DNA of 64,000 nucleotides from Micromussa lordhowensis (taxonomy: Eukaryota > Cnidaria > Anthozoa > Scleractinia > Lobophylliidae): contig OZ026606.1 of NCBI GenBank assembly GCA_964020085.1, positions 7,176,783-7,240,782 of the forward strand, read 5' to 3'. The notes beneath the pieces were generated by a model. The model had not been told where the DNA came from. It ran no database searches and saw only the letters and a program-made list of their open reading frames with translations. Made by a program: the position numbers and the translations under genes. Shown one piece after another: positions 1 through 10,044 of the stretch (its first letter is position 1; each line of letters starts with the position of its first letter).

Positions 1-180
1 AAGCATGTGCAGCAGGACGTTTGTTTTTCCAAAATTGCTCGGCCCGCAGATCAACATCCGGAAAACATCAGCAGGCATGCTGGGATCTCCTTACTTGTAG
101 TCGTTTGCGGTAGAAAACTCGGGATCGAAATTCGGAATTTTCATTTCCTTATATATTACACCCCAATCATCAAGTCTATG
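1..180 (-). pseudogene. Packaging ATPase (FtsK/HerA-type) N-terminal remnant
   Basis: Reading the minus strand, a P-loop GPSNFGKT is encoded at 45-22, following a Met at 78-76 and continuing off the window edge. The same frame extends upstream to about 180 but is interrupted by a TAA at 93-91. GxxxxGKT near the N-terminus fits the A32-like/HerA genome-packaging ATPase of Polintons. Only the N-terminal part is present. It diverges from the plus-strand virion genes, sharing the short region around 90-180 with them. Confidence 0.6.
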
Positions 181-925
181 AAGAAGTGGCATCAGCATGC
201 AGAAGAAAAGGGCGAGCTCGCAGAGCAAGAACGACAAATTCGTCAAAAATTCAAAATGAACAAAATAAACAAACAGTTCGGCCAGATTTCAGGAGAAGAG
301 CTTTTTAAACCCATCACAAAACGGCTGGATAAGGCAGCAACGAAAGACCCAGAACCAGAACCAGCTGAAGAGCTAGACTACGGAACGGATGAGTTCGACA
401 GACTCAACCCGTTTGATGAAGATTTCAGGCCAGATGCTGAAACACCAGCACCCATGCCACCACCAACACCGCCACCAGAGGAAGAGGAAGAAGAAAACGC
501 AAAACGTGGGAGAGCCAGCGGCGACACGCTTTCTCAAAAGCTCCAGTGAATCAACCGATTTGGGGACAGTCAATCAACTAATCACAATGTACAGCAACAG
601 CCCTGAATGCAGGGTAAAGAGTGGCAAGTTTACAGGTAAATCGGTGAAAGATCTCGAAAAAATAAGAGACAAGATTCTTAAACGAAGAGGCCAGCTTCAA
701 GAAGAAGCGACACGCAGTTCGTTGGATGATACCTCGTGGGAAATGGAGGGCAGCGAGGTAAGGTCGTCTGATGGTGACACACTGATCGAACGGCTATACG
801 TGAGTCTAGGCTCGATCAGAGTCGGCAACACGTCAACAAAACTCCAAAAACAAGTTGTTGGTTTGCTTACTTACCAAACACGGTGTAATAAACGAATATC
901 AGCAAAATTTACAATGATTATATAG
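178..925 (+). pseudogene. Acidic, charged Polinton-type protein, frameshifted
   Basis: An ORF starts at Met 178 with a charged, probably helical N-terminus rich in E, K and Q. A Pro/Glu-rich acidic stretch follows (about 340-500), and the frame then closes at 549. The continuation, with a Ser-rich segment and a Lys/Arg-rich region around 640-710, is in another frame that ends at 925. The switch lies at about 500-545. It is the first gene of the plus-strand cluster. Its molecular role is not recognised; assignment to the element rests on position. Confidence 0.5.
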
Positions 926-979
926 CCCCATGACATTCAACCTTTTGCTTGACTCAAACCTTGCAAGGCGGCAATACGG

Positions 980-1250
980 AATCGGTGAAAAACAAGACTC
1001 ATGATTTCACAATCAACTTCCACCCGCCGATCAGGTTGGAAAGAACAAAAAAACTACAAAGCCGCTTTAAACAAACTGATCACCATGAGTTACTCTTGGT
1101 ACAACATTGCAGAAGCTTACAACAACAATAAACTTACGTGGAGAAAGAGTTCTGAAGACTGGCAGACTCTGACTTTCCCCGTGGTATGTATGATTATGAA
1201 GGCATCAAACCCTTTTTGCGTTCTCAGAGAGGGTTGTGAACCCGAATGCT
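980..1250 (+). pseudogene. Degraded Polinton ORF fragment
   Basis: Coding-like sequence jumps between two frames within about 250 bases (949-1131 and 1001-1285). An Asn/Tyr-rich stretch in the middle and a short hydrophobic end resemble a beta-rich structural protein. No intact start or stop belongs to it. It sits between the acidic gene and the basic gene of the same cluster. Function is not assigned. Confidence 0.35.
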
Positions 1251-1308
1251 GCAAAAAAAGAGCACATTTTCAGTTTGTATTTTGACTTCAATATCTACTC
1301 AATCAATA

Positions 1309-1822
1309 TGGCCGAAAATTATGAGCTTGATCTCACTGATGGAGAGTTTGCCAGTCTGATTGGATACGAGAAAAAGGTTTTGAAAGATGCAAAAAACTTT
1401 ACAGGGGCATTGCTTCCTGATATAACAAGGAGTGTTGATTGGGTTTTTCTTCAGTGCGATTTAATCACACGAGCGGCGAACAATGTGGAAAGCGACGTGT
1501 TGTACAGTTTGTCCATCATAGGCCGTCAGGTGAGCTATCCTTTCAATGAAGAGCCCTATCGTCTCGAGTGGCATTGGCGTTCAAAAAAGGCGCGTCAAAA
1601 GCGGCAAAAAAAGCGGCAAAAAAAGCTGCAAAAGGGACGGCTGAGAAAGCGGCGAAAAACCTTAGTGAAGCGGTGGTGGAAAAGGGGTCTGACAAAATTC
1701 AGCAATTACTGCGAAAAAGACGGCCAAAAACAACGCCTCGCACGGCACCGGCAAAAGGCAAAGAAATGCCGCAAGATGATGCAATGCTAAAACTGTCTCA
1801 AATTTTGGCGAACCAGATTTAA
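1309..1822 (+). pseudogene. Small basic Polinton protein (acidic head, Lys/Ala-rich tail)
   Basis: A Met at 1309 opens about 85 codons of mixed sequence. At about 1565-1590 the frame that continues sensibly changes to the one starting at 1568, which encodes a strongly Lys/Ala-rich tail and stops at 1822. The original frame reads on through a low-complexity Lys/Arg/Gln run to 1790, an artefact of the shift. A lysine/alanine-rich tail suggests a DNA-binding core-type protein, but this is inference. Confidence 0.4.
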
Positions 1823-1846
1823 ATTTTTTTCAATAAATATACGACG

Positions 1847-3091
1847 ATGTTCAGGACACCGCGCTTTCTCGAAAAGGTAAATTACATCCAGGTCAATTTG
1901 GATACGCCGCTCACCTTTCCAGGCAACGATCAGCACCAAACAAAAAGCGGAAAGAAGTTGCTTGTGAAAGACAGAGACAACATGTATGACTGGTACAACG
2001 CCTATTTCCGTGTTAATTTCACATTTGAAGCCCTCGCAGACGGCGCTAATGTTGCTGGTGACACACGATCAGCTCCAATCAACACCGCTTTTTTTTTCTC
2101 TAATAAAAAGCGTGACTGTCAAATCTGCTGGTAAACCCGTTTACGAAGCTGACAGCATCCATTAAGTCATATTTATCAAAAACTTGCTGGATTATTTTGA
2201 CGATTATGCAAAACGTTTGGCAAAAAGTCAGTTTTGGTATCTTGACGGCGATGCTACAAATGTAACGGCCGCAGCCGCAACAAACCCTGGAATCCGCGCG
2301 CGCAGGCTGCTTTCACACGGAGATTCTACGGTTGAAACTATCATTCCTCTCAACCGCTATTCGTTCTTTGAAAAACTGTCTGACAGACTTCTACCTCCGA
2401 TGCAGCTTGAGTTTGAGATTGTGCTGCAGGATGACGATGAAATGATTTTTCAGAATGACGGCACGGGGCGTAGAACTGTTGTCCAAAAGTTTGAATTGTG
2501 GGTCCCACAGCTGACGCTGACATCTGAAGGCCAAAAGCAAGTCAACGAAAATTTCTTAAAACTGACTCAATGGACCTACTTAAAAGAAACGCTGCACCCT
2601 AGCTCAGCATCAGGCTCTTGGTTAATAACCCCGGGCATCAAAAACCCCAAACATGTGTTCGTCTTCTTCCAGCAGACTCGAAAACAAAATGCTCTGACCC
2701 AAAACCCCTACCTCTTCGACACTTTTGACCTTGACACTTTTGACCTGGATGGAGACAACACAGCAAAACTGTCCACTTGTCGCCGGGACCGGTTTATACC
2801 CCGAGCTAGACTATGATGACGACTTTAAACTCAAAGATCTGATAAACTTTCGATACAGAAAAAATGACTACAACTCGGGCACCCAGATGCAAGTCGCCAA
2901 CTTTTCAAAACTTTACTTTCACCTCAGATCTGCTAAAGAGAGTATCACAGGCGATCCCAAGAGTTTGACTTTACACAAGTTACCGGCTGAACGAAGCAGC
3001 GAATGCTCAAGATTACACAATCTACGCCGCGGTCCTGAACGAAGAAGAGGTTGTGGTGAAACAGATTGGAAATGAACTCGTCGTTGTCTGA
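1847..3091 (+). pseudogene. Capsid-like large structural protein, broken by frameshifts
   Basis: About 400 codons are spread over three frames: 1847 to about 2100, then about 2100-2750, then about 2750-3091. The breaks fall at about 2095-2110 (next to a T-run), about 2745-2780 (beside a short in-frame tandem duplication of a Phe-Asp-Leu-Asp unit at about 2722-2745), and near 2980. It is the largest gene of the cluster, has a beta-rich composition and lies immediately upstream of the hydrophobic small protein and protease fragment. That fits the major capsid protein position in Polintons, but the fold was not tested. The gene is clearly inactive. Confidence 0.5.
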
Positions 3092-3187
3092 AAACAAAAA
3101 AAAAATCTGGAAATATTTTTTTCATTGATATAAGATGGCGACCACTTACCAAAGGCAGTCAGTGAGAAAAAAGTCGCTGATCTCAAG

Positions 3188-3595
3188 ATGAGCAAGACAC
3201 AGATTGAAAAAACCGCCCAACGCGGTGGTAGCCTTTTCTCTAGTCTGTTTAAGTTGGCCAGACCCTTAATCAAGCCGGCGGTCAAGGCTTTGGCAAGCGC
3301 AGGGCTTAGTCTTGGTGCAGAAAAAGCACTCAAGAAAATCTTCGGCAACGGTTATGGGACAAACGAGATAAAGCTCTACAAACTTGTTCAGGCGATGTCT
3401 CCAGACCAGAAAAAGGCTGTTGAAAAATTTCTTGTTGGGCAAGGGATGGTACGTGGCGCTGGAACAAAACAATACGGAGGATTTCTCGGAATGCTAGCCT
3501 CGATTGGCGTGCCTCTCACCATTGACTTGATCGGCAAAATGTTTGGCAAAGGGCTGCAGGTCGGACCTCCTCCACGGTGGCGGGCTCCTAGATGA
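3188..3595 (+). CDS. Small hydrophobic, Gly/Lys-rich Polinton protein
   Basis: This uninterrupted 135-codon ORF is one of the few intact frames of the element. It has a basic N-terminus, two hydrophobic, Gly/Ala-rich helical stretches (about residues 15-55 and 95-120) and a Pro/Arg C-terminus. A minor virion or membrane-active protein is plausible by size, composition and location between the capsid-like gene and the protease fragment. An 18-codon ORF at 3135-3191 overlaps its start. Not identified at family level. Confidence 0.5.
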   Translation: MSKTQIEKTAQRGGSLFSSLFKLARPLIKPAVKALASAGLSLGAEKALKKIFGNGYGTNEIKLYKLVQAMSPDQKKAVEKFLVGQGMVRGAGTKQYGGFLGMLASIGVPLTIDLIGKMFGKGLQVGPPPRWRAPR

Positions 3596-3601
3596 AAAGG
3601 G

Positions 3602-3836
3602 ATGGACATAAACCCTCCGCCTTTCTTCGGCAGTTGGGATGATTATAAAAAAAGGATGTTCAAAGACGTTCTGCTTTCCAATTTTGATTTAACAAACTGG
3701 TACAAATACCTCAAAATCCCCATCAAGAGCATATTTTCGCGCAACAATCCGAGGCATGCCGTAATTCCTGCTCTGCTGTTATGGATCATGCGACCACAAA
3801 TTTTCAGGTCAAGATAAAAGAAGTGTTGCATATTTC
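3602..3836 (+). pseudogene. Adenain-type cysteine protease, N-terminal fragment
   Basis: The first about 45 codons (from Met 3602) have the length, position and Asn/Leu/Trp-rich character of the start of Polinton protease genes. After about 3755 the frame no longer makes sense and stops at 3817. The catalytic His, Asp/Glu and Cys regions are absent. The call rests on position (end of the virion cluster) and general resemblance. Confidence 0.4.
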
Positions 3837-3849
3837 CTGGGAGCAACCT

Positions 3850-4360
3850 TCTTTAAATACTAATAAATTAATTTAACTCTCTCGTTCTAACCAGCATTAC
3901 TATTGTACACTCTTTTGTTACCTTTAGCTAGTTTGATTAGGTTCCTAACTTCTTTTCACGGTTTTTTTTATTTCATTCTCTTTTATTGGTATCCTGTACT
4001 ACTGATAATTACAACAGCATTAATATGTATCGCTTAACCTTCTTTACATTGGTTTACTAACATTAACATTTCTTTACTATAAGTTATCGCCTAACCTTCT
4101 TTACATTGGTTTACTAACATTAACATTTCTCTTATTTAAGTTAACTAATTACCTGTAAGCTTGTACGCTTTTGCGAGGAGCATTTTTTCGCAACTATTGA
4201 CCAAAGCTTTCTATTCTGTACTTGGATAAAACTTTATTAACAAAGACAGAAAGGATAAGAGCTTCGTTATGCATCTTACTGGTGTATATGTAGTATTTTA
4301 TAAATAATATTGTGTAATTAAATTTCTTTGATATTCCTTTTTCGTATGGGCCTGATGTAA
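3850..4360. repeat. AT-rich spacer with a ~58-bp tandem duplication
   Basis: No gene is seen. A unit containing CTTCTTTACATTGGTTTACT occurs twice in tandem at about 4028-4080 and 4086-4137, nearly identical. The rest is AT-rich spacer between the Polinton remnant and the LINE 3' end. Confidence 0.6.
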
Positions 4361-4370
4361 TACCAAAAAG

Positions 4371-7300
4371 TTATTCTTCAATTGTTGGAGCAAATTTTGA
4401 GTTGTTAGCTGCGTTAAACCAGGCAATTACGTTGTTTACGAAAATCTTAACAAATCGACAGTTAAGAAAAGTGTGATCAATTGAATCTTTCTCACCACAG
4501 TAGAGGCATTCATCATCCGTTTTAATACCATATCGATGAAGCTCCTTTTTGGTAACTACAATCCTATGGATTAATTTGAATTGAAATTCTTTCAATTTGG
4601 TCTCTTTGCAGATGCTCTTTAGGGAGGTGAAAATTTTTTTCGAGGCATTCTCATCTAGTCTTGTTTTGCTGTTCCAATTCATTGGACCAGTCTGGTGGAC
4701 CGTGTGAATTTTCCGGTTTAGTAAACCATAGAAGTCTCTAGTTTTAGCATTATCTAAACAGAAAGTTATTTCTTGTATATATTTCATTTTCCAGTGGCTC
4801 TGTATTTCGTGCTTTGATTACTAAATATTTTGGGATTGCACTGGTAACTTTGTAAAATTGGAGAAAATTCATGTTGCAGTCATACTTGTCATTAAATTCT
4901 TGGAAAGACAGTAGCTGGCCATTACTATTCAGCAGGTCTCGGATGGTCAAAATATTACTGTCAAACCATTCTTTAATAAAAACTGGTCTTCCCCCGACGA
5001 GAATTTCTTTGTTATTAAATAGGACCAAATCTTGCATACTGTCATAGCTGTTAAGATTTTTCAGCTCGGTGAAAAAAGTGAGAATATCTTTGTAAAACAA
5101 GGGAAGAACCGTCTATATATTTTGCGTCATAATTGCATCTTAATAGGAAGTTTAAACCTCCAGTTTTGTTTAGGTAATAGTCTGGAATCGCTTTCCAATT
5201 TCTCATTTCTGGGGTCAAAAGCCTTGGGATCCAAGCGAGCCTCAGGGCTTTAATCATAATTTCAACATCCGTCATACGTATGCCACCTTTTTCTCGATCT
5301 TGATAAAGCCGGCTCTTTTGATTTTGTCTCTTTTGTTTTTCCATAGGAAATTAAACAATTTTGTCTTAATTATCGGAGTTATTTCTTTAGGAACACTGAG
5401 ATTTGAAGCTGAATAAACGAGTTGTGATAGACCCAAGGATTTTATTATAAGTACTCTGCCAAATAGTGTAAGATCACGTGCCTTCCACATGTCGAGATTG
5501 GTTTGCAATTTTCGTAGTTCAAAGTTGAAATTCATTTGCTTATTTCCATTTTCATCGTACGAGACATAAATACCTAAGATTTTTACCGGACTATGCAACC
5601 ATTTCAATTGCAGAGGGTTGCTTTTGTTTCTTTCCCATCTTCCCAGCCAAAGCGCTTTTGTTTTCTTACGATTTAGTTTTAGGCCTGCCAAATTTCCAAA
5701 ATTTTCGACTACCTCCAAGGAATTTTCTACAGAAGCCAAATCGGCACAGAGGAGATTGGTATCGTCTGCATATTGACTTAACTTCAGTTCGTTCCCTAAT
5801 ATTTTGATTCCTTTGATGCTGGGATCTTGTCTAAGCTTATTAGCCATTATCTCTGCTGAACGAATGAACAGATACGGTGATAAAGGACATCATTGGCGGA
5901 CACCTCTAGACGGTCTGAACCATTTTGTTAAAAAGCCATTATTTAATGCTGCACTCTCTATGTTCGTGTAAAAGGGGCAAACCCAAAATTGAAGGCGTCT
6001 AATGTTCTCATTATAAAAGGCCACTCTAGCGAATCAAATGCTTTCCGGAAGTCCAGGGATACCAAAATACCCGGGATGTTATGTGCCTTGGTATATTCCA
6101 TGGCATCAATTAGGAATCGGATATTTTCACCTATGTAACGTCCTTTAATGAAGCCCGTTTGGTCATGGTTAATTAACTTTGGCGGCGATGCTTCTAGCCT
6201 TTTTGCTATTGCTTTGGTAGCGATCTTGCAGTCAACGTTAAGAAGTGTAATTGGTCGCCAGTTCGATAAATCGAGCAGAGAACCGTCCTCTTTTGGTATC
6301 AGAGTGATAACTCCTCTTCTTTGAGAGATGGTAAGCTCATTGACCTCGCAATTAAATGATGTCCAAGAAGCTCGAAAAAAAAAACGATAAAACTCTACCG
6401 TGAAACCATCCTCACCCGGGGACTTATCATTTTGAAATGTCTCTAAAACCTTTTTACATTCTTCGTTCGTCAAAAAACCTTCCATTTTATCTCGTTGTTC
6501 ATCAGAAAGCCTGGGGAGAGACAAATCCTGGATATATTCATTGTAATCATCCTGTGTTGTGCTGTCTGCTGACATATATAGGTTGTTAAAGTAATTCTCA
6601 ATGACGTCTAAGATCCGCGTTTCGTTTTTAATAATTGTTTCATCCTCCATTCGGAGCTCCGTGATAGTTTTTTTTCCGTTTATGTTTTTTCTCAAGGTTA
6701 AAGAAATATTTTGTGGGACGTTCGCCCTTTTCGATCCATCTACATTTTGATCTAAAAATTGCTGCCATTCCTTTCTTGTCATAAATTGATTGAAGTTTGT
6801 TTTGAGACTATCAAATTCTTTTAAGACCAGGTCTCTTTCCGAGGAGTGAAAGTTATTGCAAATGATGTCATCTAACACATCTAGTTGGCGCCTAATTTCC
6901 ATCTCCCTACAGTATGCTGATTTAGCGATCTTTTTACTAAAAGAAATGGTTGCTGCTCTAATTTCCATCTTAAACATTTCCCAAAAGAGCCGTTTGTTTA
7001 CTGAATCAGAGTAATAAATGCAAGTTTGAGCGTATGTTTCGCGGATTTTGTTGACATATTCTTCATCATTCAAAAGAGAGTTGTTAAACTTCCAAAGTCC
7101 GGGTCCCCTTGGTGTTAGGTTAGTCCACGACAATGAAATGTAAATTGCTTTGTGGTCAGGTGCTATTGAGGAATAGATTTCACTTTTCTTAACGTATTGT
7201 TCTATTTGTTTAGCAACCAAAAAAAAAATCAATTCTTGATTTCATTTTTAGAGCTTTTGATTCGTAAGAGTATTTGCGTAGCTTTGGATGTTTTACCCTC

Positions 7301-7854
7301 TGAATGTCTATAAGGTCAAAAATGTCCATTGTAGTCAAGAGAAGATTTCTATAATTTGTTGCTTTCCACGGTTTACCACCAACTTTATCGCTTCTTGAGA
7401 GAGTACAGCTCCAGTCGCCACCTACTATCAGTGTAGTCAATTCTGCTTTATCTATAAGACAATTGTTTAGTTCTTGTAAGAATTCTATCTGTTCAGTTTG
7501 ATTGTTGGGGGCGTAGATGTTACAAAGCGATAACTTTAAAGAATTAGTAACAATAGTAATTAACGCGATTCTTCCCAGCTTGTCAGTGAAAGAAAATTCA
7601 ACCTTATCTCGCACCGAAGGATGAATTAGGATGCAAACACCTTTGCTGTGCCTGGTGCCATGGGAAAAGAATATTTCACCTCCCCATTCATTCCTCCAAA
7701 TGTTTTCATCATTCTGATCAGAATATGTTTCTTGCAAGAAGCAAAATTTAGATTTTTGATCTTTAAGATACGAAAAGATGCTCCTTCTTTTACTCTGTTC
7801 TCTAATTCCCCTAACATTAAGCGATATTATGTCATAGGTTAATTTATTTTGCAT
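4371..7854 (-). pseudogene. LINE ORF2: APE endonuclease, RT, CCHC zinc finger
   Basis: The N-terminal APE endonuclease (7854-7210) shows LQET, YAPN, GGDWS and SRIDF motifs. Its final APDHKAI motif is in the next frame, so the break falls at the A-run at about 7218-7228. The RT follows: SLDFRKAFDSLEW near 5990-6060, then QYADDTNLL (catalytic YADD) near 5750. Further breaks occur at about 5950-5850, 5340-5270, 5100 and 4790. The C-terminal finger, CLYCGEKDSIDHTFLNC, is encoded near 4450-4510. At least five frame disruptions make it non-functional. Confidence 0.8.
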
Positions 7855-8022
7855 GCAGAAAATTCCGCCTACGACAAATTAGTAAAAGAAAATAAAACCA
7901 AAACACTCACACTGATACGAAAAACAAAAAAAAAACAGTTAAAGAGATTCCCTTCTTCTAGCTTCCGACTGATTCCTGACCCCAGATACTGATAAGATAA
8001 TAATAAAATAACGACTGCCTTA

Positions 8023-8953
8023 AAGATTTTCCAGGTCGTTTTTATCATATACTCTGAGTGGTCGGCCCTCCGGAGAAGTTTTAATGAATATTTTCCCGTC
8101 CATCGACCATGCACTTACCAACAATCCTTCTTTTCGTTTTTTGTTAGCTTGCTTTAAAAGCTCTCGCCTGAATGAAGTGAGGTTTTCGTTCAGGAACTGA
8201 AATTCTTTCTGATGCCACTCGCGTTGCCGCGGTCGCGGAAGGAAATAAGTCCGATACCCGTACATTTCTTAACTTGGTCCTTGCCTTGTACAAATTTGAC
8301 TTGACCTTGTAATTTTGAAATTTCACGATGACTGGTTTCACCCCTTTGCTATAAAGTTTGTGTGAAATTTCAATGTCCTCCGGTTTAACATCGACATTTA
8401 TGGCCACTGCCAGCTTTAGGACAACCTCCTCTGTTGAAGTATAGGCAGATTCGGGGACCCCATGGATTTCCAGTGAATTTTTTCTTGTATATTGTTCCAG
8501 ATTGTCTTGAAGATCATAGAGTTCCGCGATTTCATCCTCTTGTTCGCTAATTCTTTTCCTAGATGCCACCAGCTCGGTTTCCAAGTCATCCTGTTGTTTC
8601 ATCATTTTGGATAGTGTAGTCTTGACTGCAGTTAATTCTGTCTTCTGCTGATGGAACGCGCTCCGTAGTTCGGTGACCTCGTTTGTTAGTTTGGAATTCT
8701 GGCGAAGAATGTCCGAGACCGTGATTTGAATGTGGACAAGCATTTCTTTTAATTCCAAGAGACTAGTCTCCTCAATGTTGGTCCTTTGTTGAACTGTTTC
8801 TTCGCTGTCAGTGTTTGGTACTTCTTTATCGTTCGTTGAGCAGACTTCTTCTTCATCCGCCATGTTTGCACGCTTGAGACTTTGTTGTTCTTCCTCCACC
8901 GAGCCGCGCTCGCCTCTCTTGTGCTTTCCTTTAAGCTTTACTCTGCCGGTCAT
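8023..8953 (-). pseudogene. LINE ORF1, coiled-coil RNA-binding protein
   Basis: A Met at 8953 starts a basic N-terminus. A long heptad-type coiled coil follows (about residues 70-165), then an RRM-like stretch with LEQYTRKNSLEIHGVPE typical of L1-type ORF1. The frame stops at 8144, but the family-typical C-terminal domain (around WSMDGKIFIKTSPEGRPL) continues in another frame at about 8200-8023, so one frameshift lies near 8200-8270. ORF1p normally binds LINE RNA as a trimer. Confidence 0.75.
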
Positions 8954-8990
8954 GTATTCTTCTTAACGCAAGGCTGTCGATTTACTTAAA

Positions 8991-10044
8991 ATAATCTCAA
9001 TTTGGGGAAGGAACAACCTCCTCTCACAAAATGTGCTTCTGCACGCTAACCCCACGCATGCTCTTTTCTTCTTCTTTTCACGGTTGTTATTTATCTTTGT
9101 TTAGTATTATATTATAAATTCAAATGCAACTTCAATTTAAGGTAATTCCCTTGAAATTGTTCTACTACCTGTATCAAACTTTTTTTGAAACTTGGCATAG
9201 TTTCATGATATGACCATTAAAAAAATGCAATAAAAATATGGGGTCACCGTGCTTGTTTACGCGTCAGCAGGCTCTTAAAATGGGGTATTTTCACTGGTTG
9301 CGCGTTAAACTTCGAATCCTCTTCATACAGAATTAAGTCTTGATTACTTGAAAGACACAAAATTTTATCTTGAAAGTAAGCTTCCTTTAGTTACATAAGT
9401 AGTATTGCTTCATTTAAGCCGTTTTTGATTGCCTGGTTGCGGGAATATTGCTCTTTTTCGGACAGTTCCGTGGTTAGCTTGAAGTCCTCGCCTTGGCCAA
9501 AATACACCCAGTATGGAACTGTTTTGCAAAAAAGAAAATCATGTTCTACTATCAAACTTTTTTCCTTCTTCAAATATGTTCTTTATTGGACTGTTCTTAG
9601 CAAATACCAAAAGAAAAAATTGGGGGTCACCGTGCTTGTTTAATAGAAAAGGAGAATGTATTTCGCTATCGAGCTTAGTTTGAGGGAAATCTCTTAGATT
9701 TTGTATGCGCACGCGCTCATGTGCGCGCGCAAATGACGCGAAAATCGTGCGCAGTAGGGATGCTCAATGCAATACTAAGGAATTGCCTTAATTCTACTTT
9801 CAACTAAAGATGGTCGTTGAGCGACCGAAACATGTCTTACAAATTAAGTTTCAAATGTGTCGTCATTTTCATAAAAATTGTTGCCAGTTTGCTTCTTTCC
9901 AGATTTTTTGGAAATATGGGACTCCATGCCAGTGTTTGCAAAGAAATGTATGCTAGGCTTTCTTTTGCTTTTTTCTTTGTTTTAAAAAATTTTTCAGCTC
10001 TATTACCCATGTACAGTAGAGACTTACTGGTGTTTTTTTTTCAG
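8991..10044. other. Non-coding stretch before the first RPUSD2-like exon
   Basis: No exon of the pseudouridine synthase N-terminus could be recognised here on either strand. A short repeated motif, GGGGTCACCGTGCTTGTTTA or close variants, occurs at about 9240 and 9617, and its reverse complement near 17065. A polypyrimidine tract at 10031-10044 is the acceptor of the exon at 10045. Confidence 0.5.

Larger units (their letters stand above)
1..3850. mobile_element. Polinton/Maverick-like element, degraded right part
   Basis: A cluster of short, repeatedly frameshifted ORFs on + (178-3836) faces an ATPase remnant on - (1-180). The set comprises a Walker A packaging ATPase, an acidic protein, a Lys/Ala-rich basic protein, a large capsid-like protein, a glycine-rich hydrophobic protein and a short fragment resembling the start of an adenain-type protease. 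Virion-type gene sets of this kind are characteristic of Polintons and adintovirus-like elements. Polymerase B and integrase are not in the window and could lie before position 1. No terminal inverted repeat was recognised; the right limit is set where coding-like sequence stops. Most genes carry internal stops or frame changes, so this is an old inactive copy. Confidence 0.7.
4360..8990 (-). mobile_element. L1/Tx1-like non-LTR retrotransposon, near full length
   Basis: The element reads on the minus strand: ORF1 (8953 to about 8023), then ORF2 (7854-4371) with APE endonuclease, reverse transcriptase and a C-terminal CCHC finger. Coding order and length are those of an L1/Tx1-clade LINE. Both ORFs carry frameshifts, so it is inactive. 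A second copy of the same or a close family is at 27120-29717. It lies upstream of the first visible exon of the pseudouridine synthase gene, perhaps in its first intron. Confidence 0.85.
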
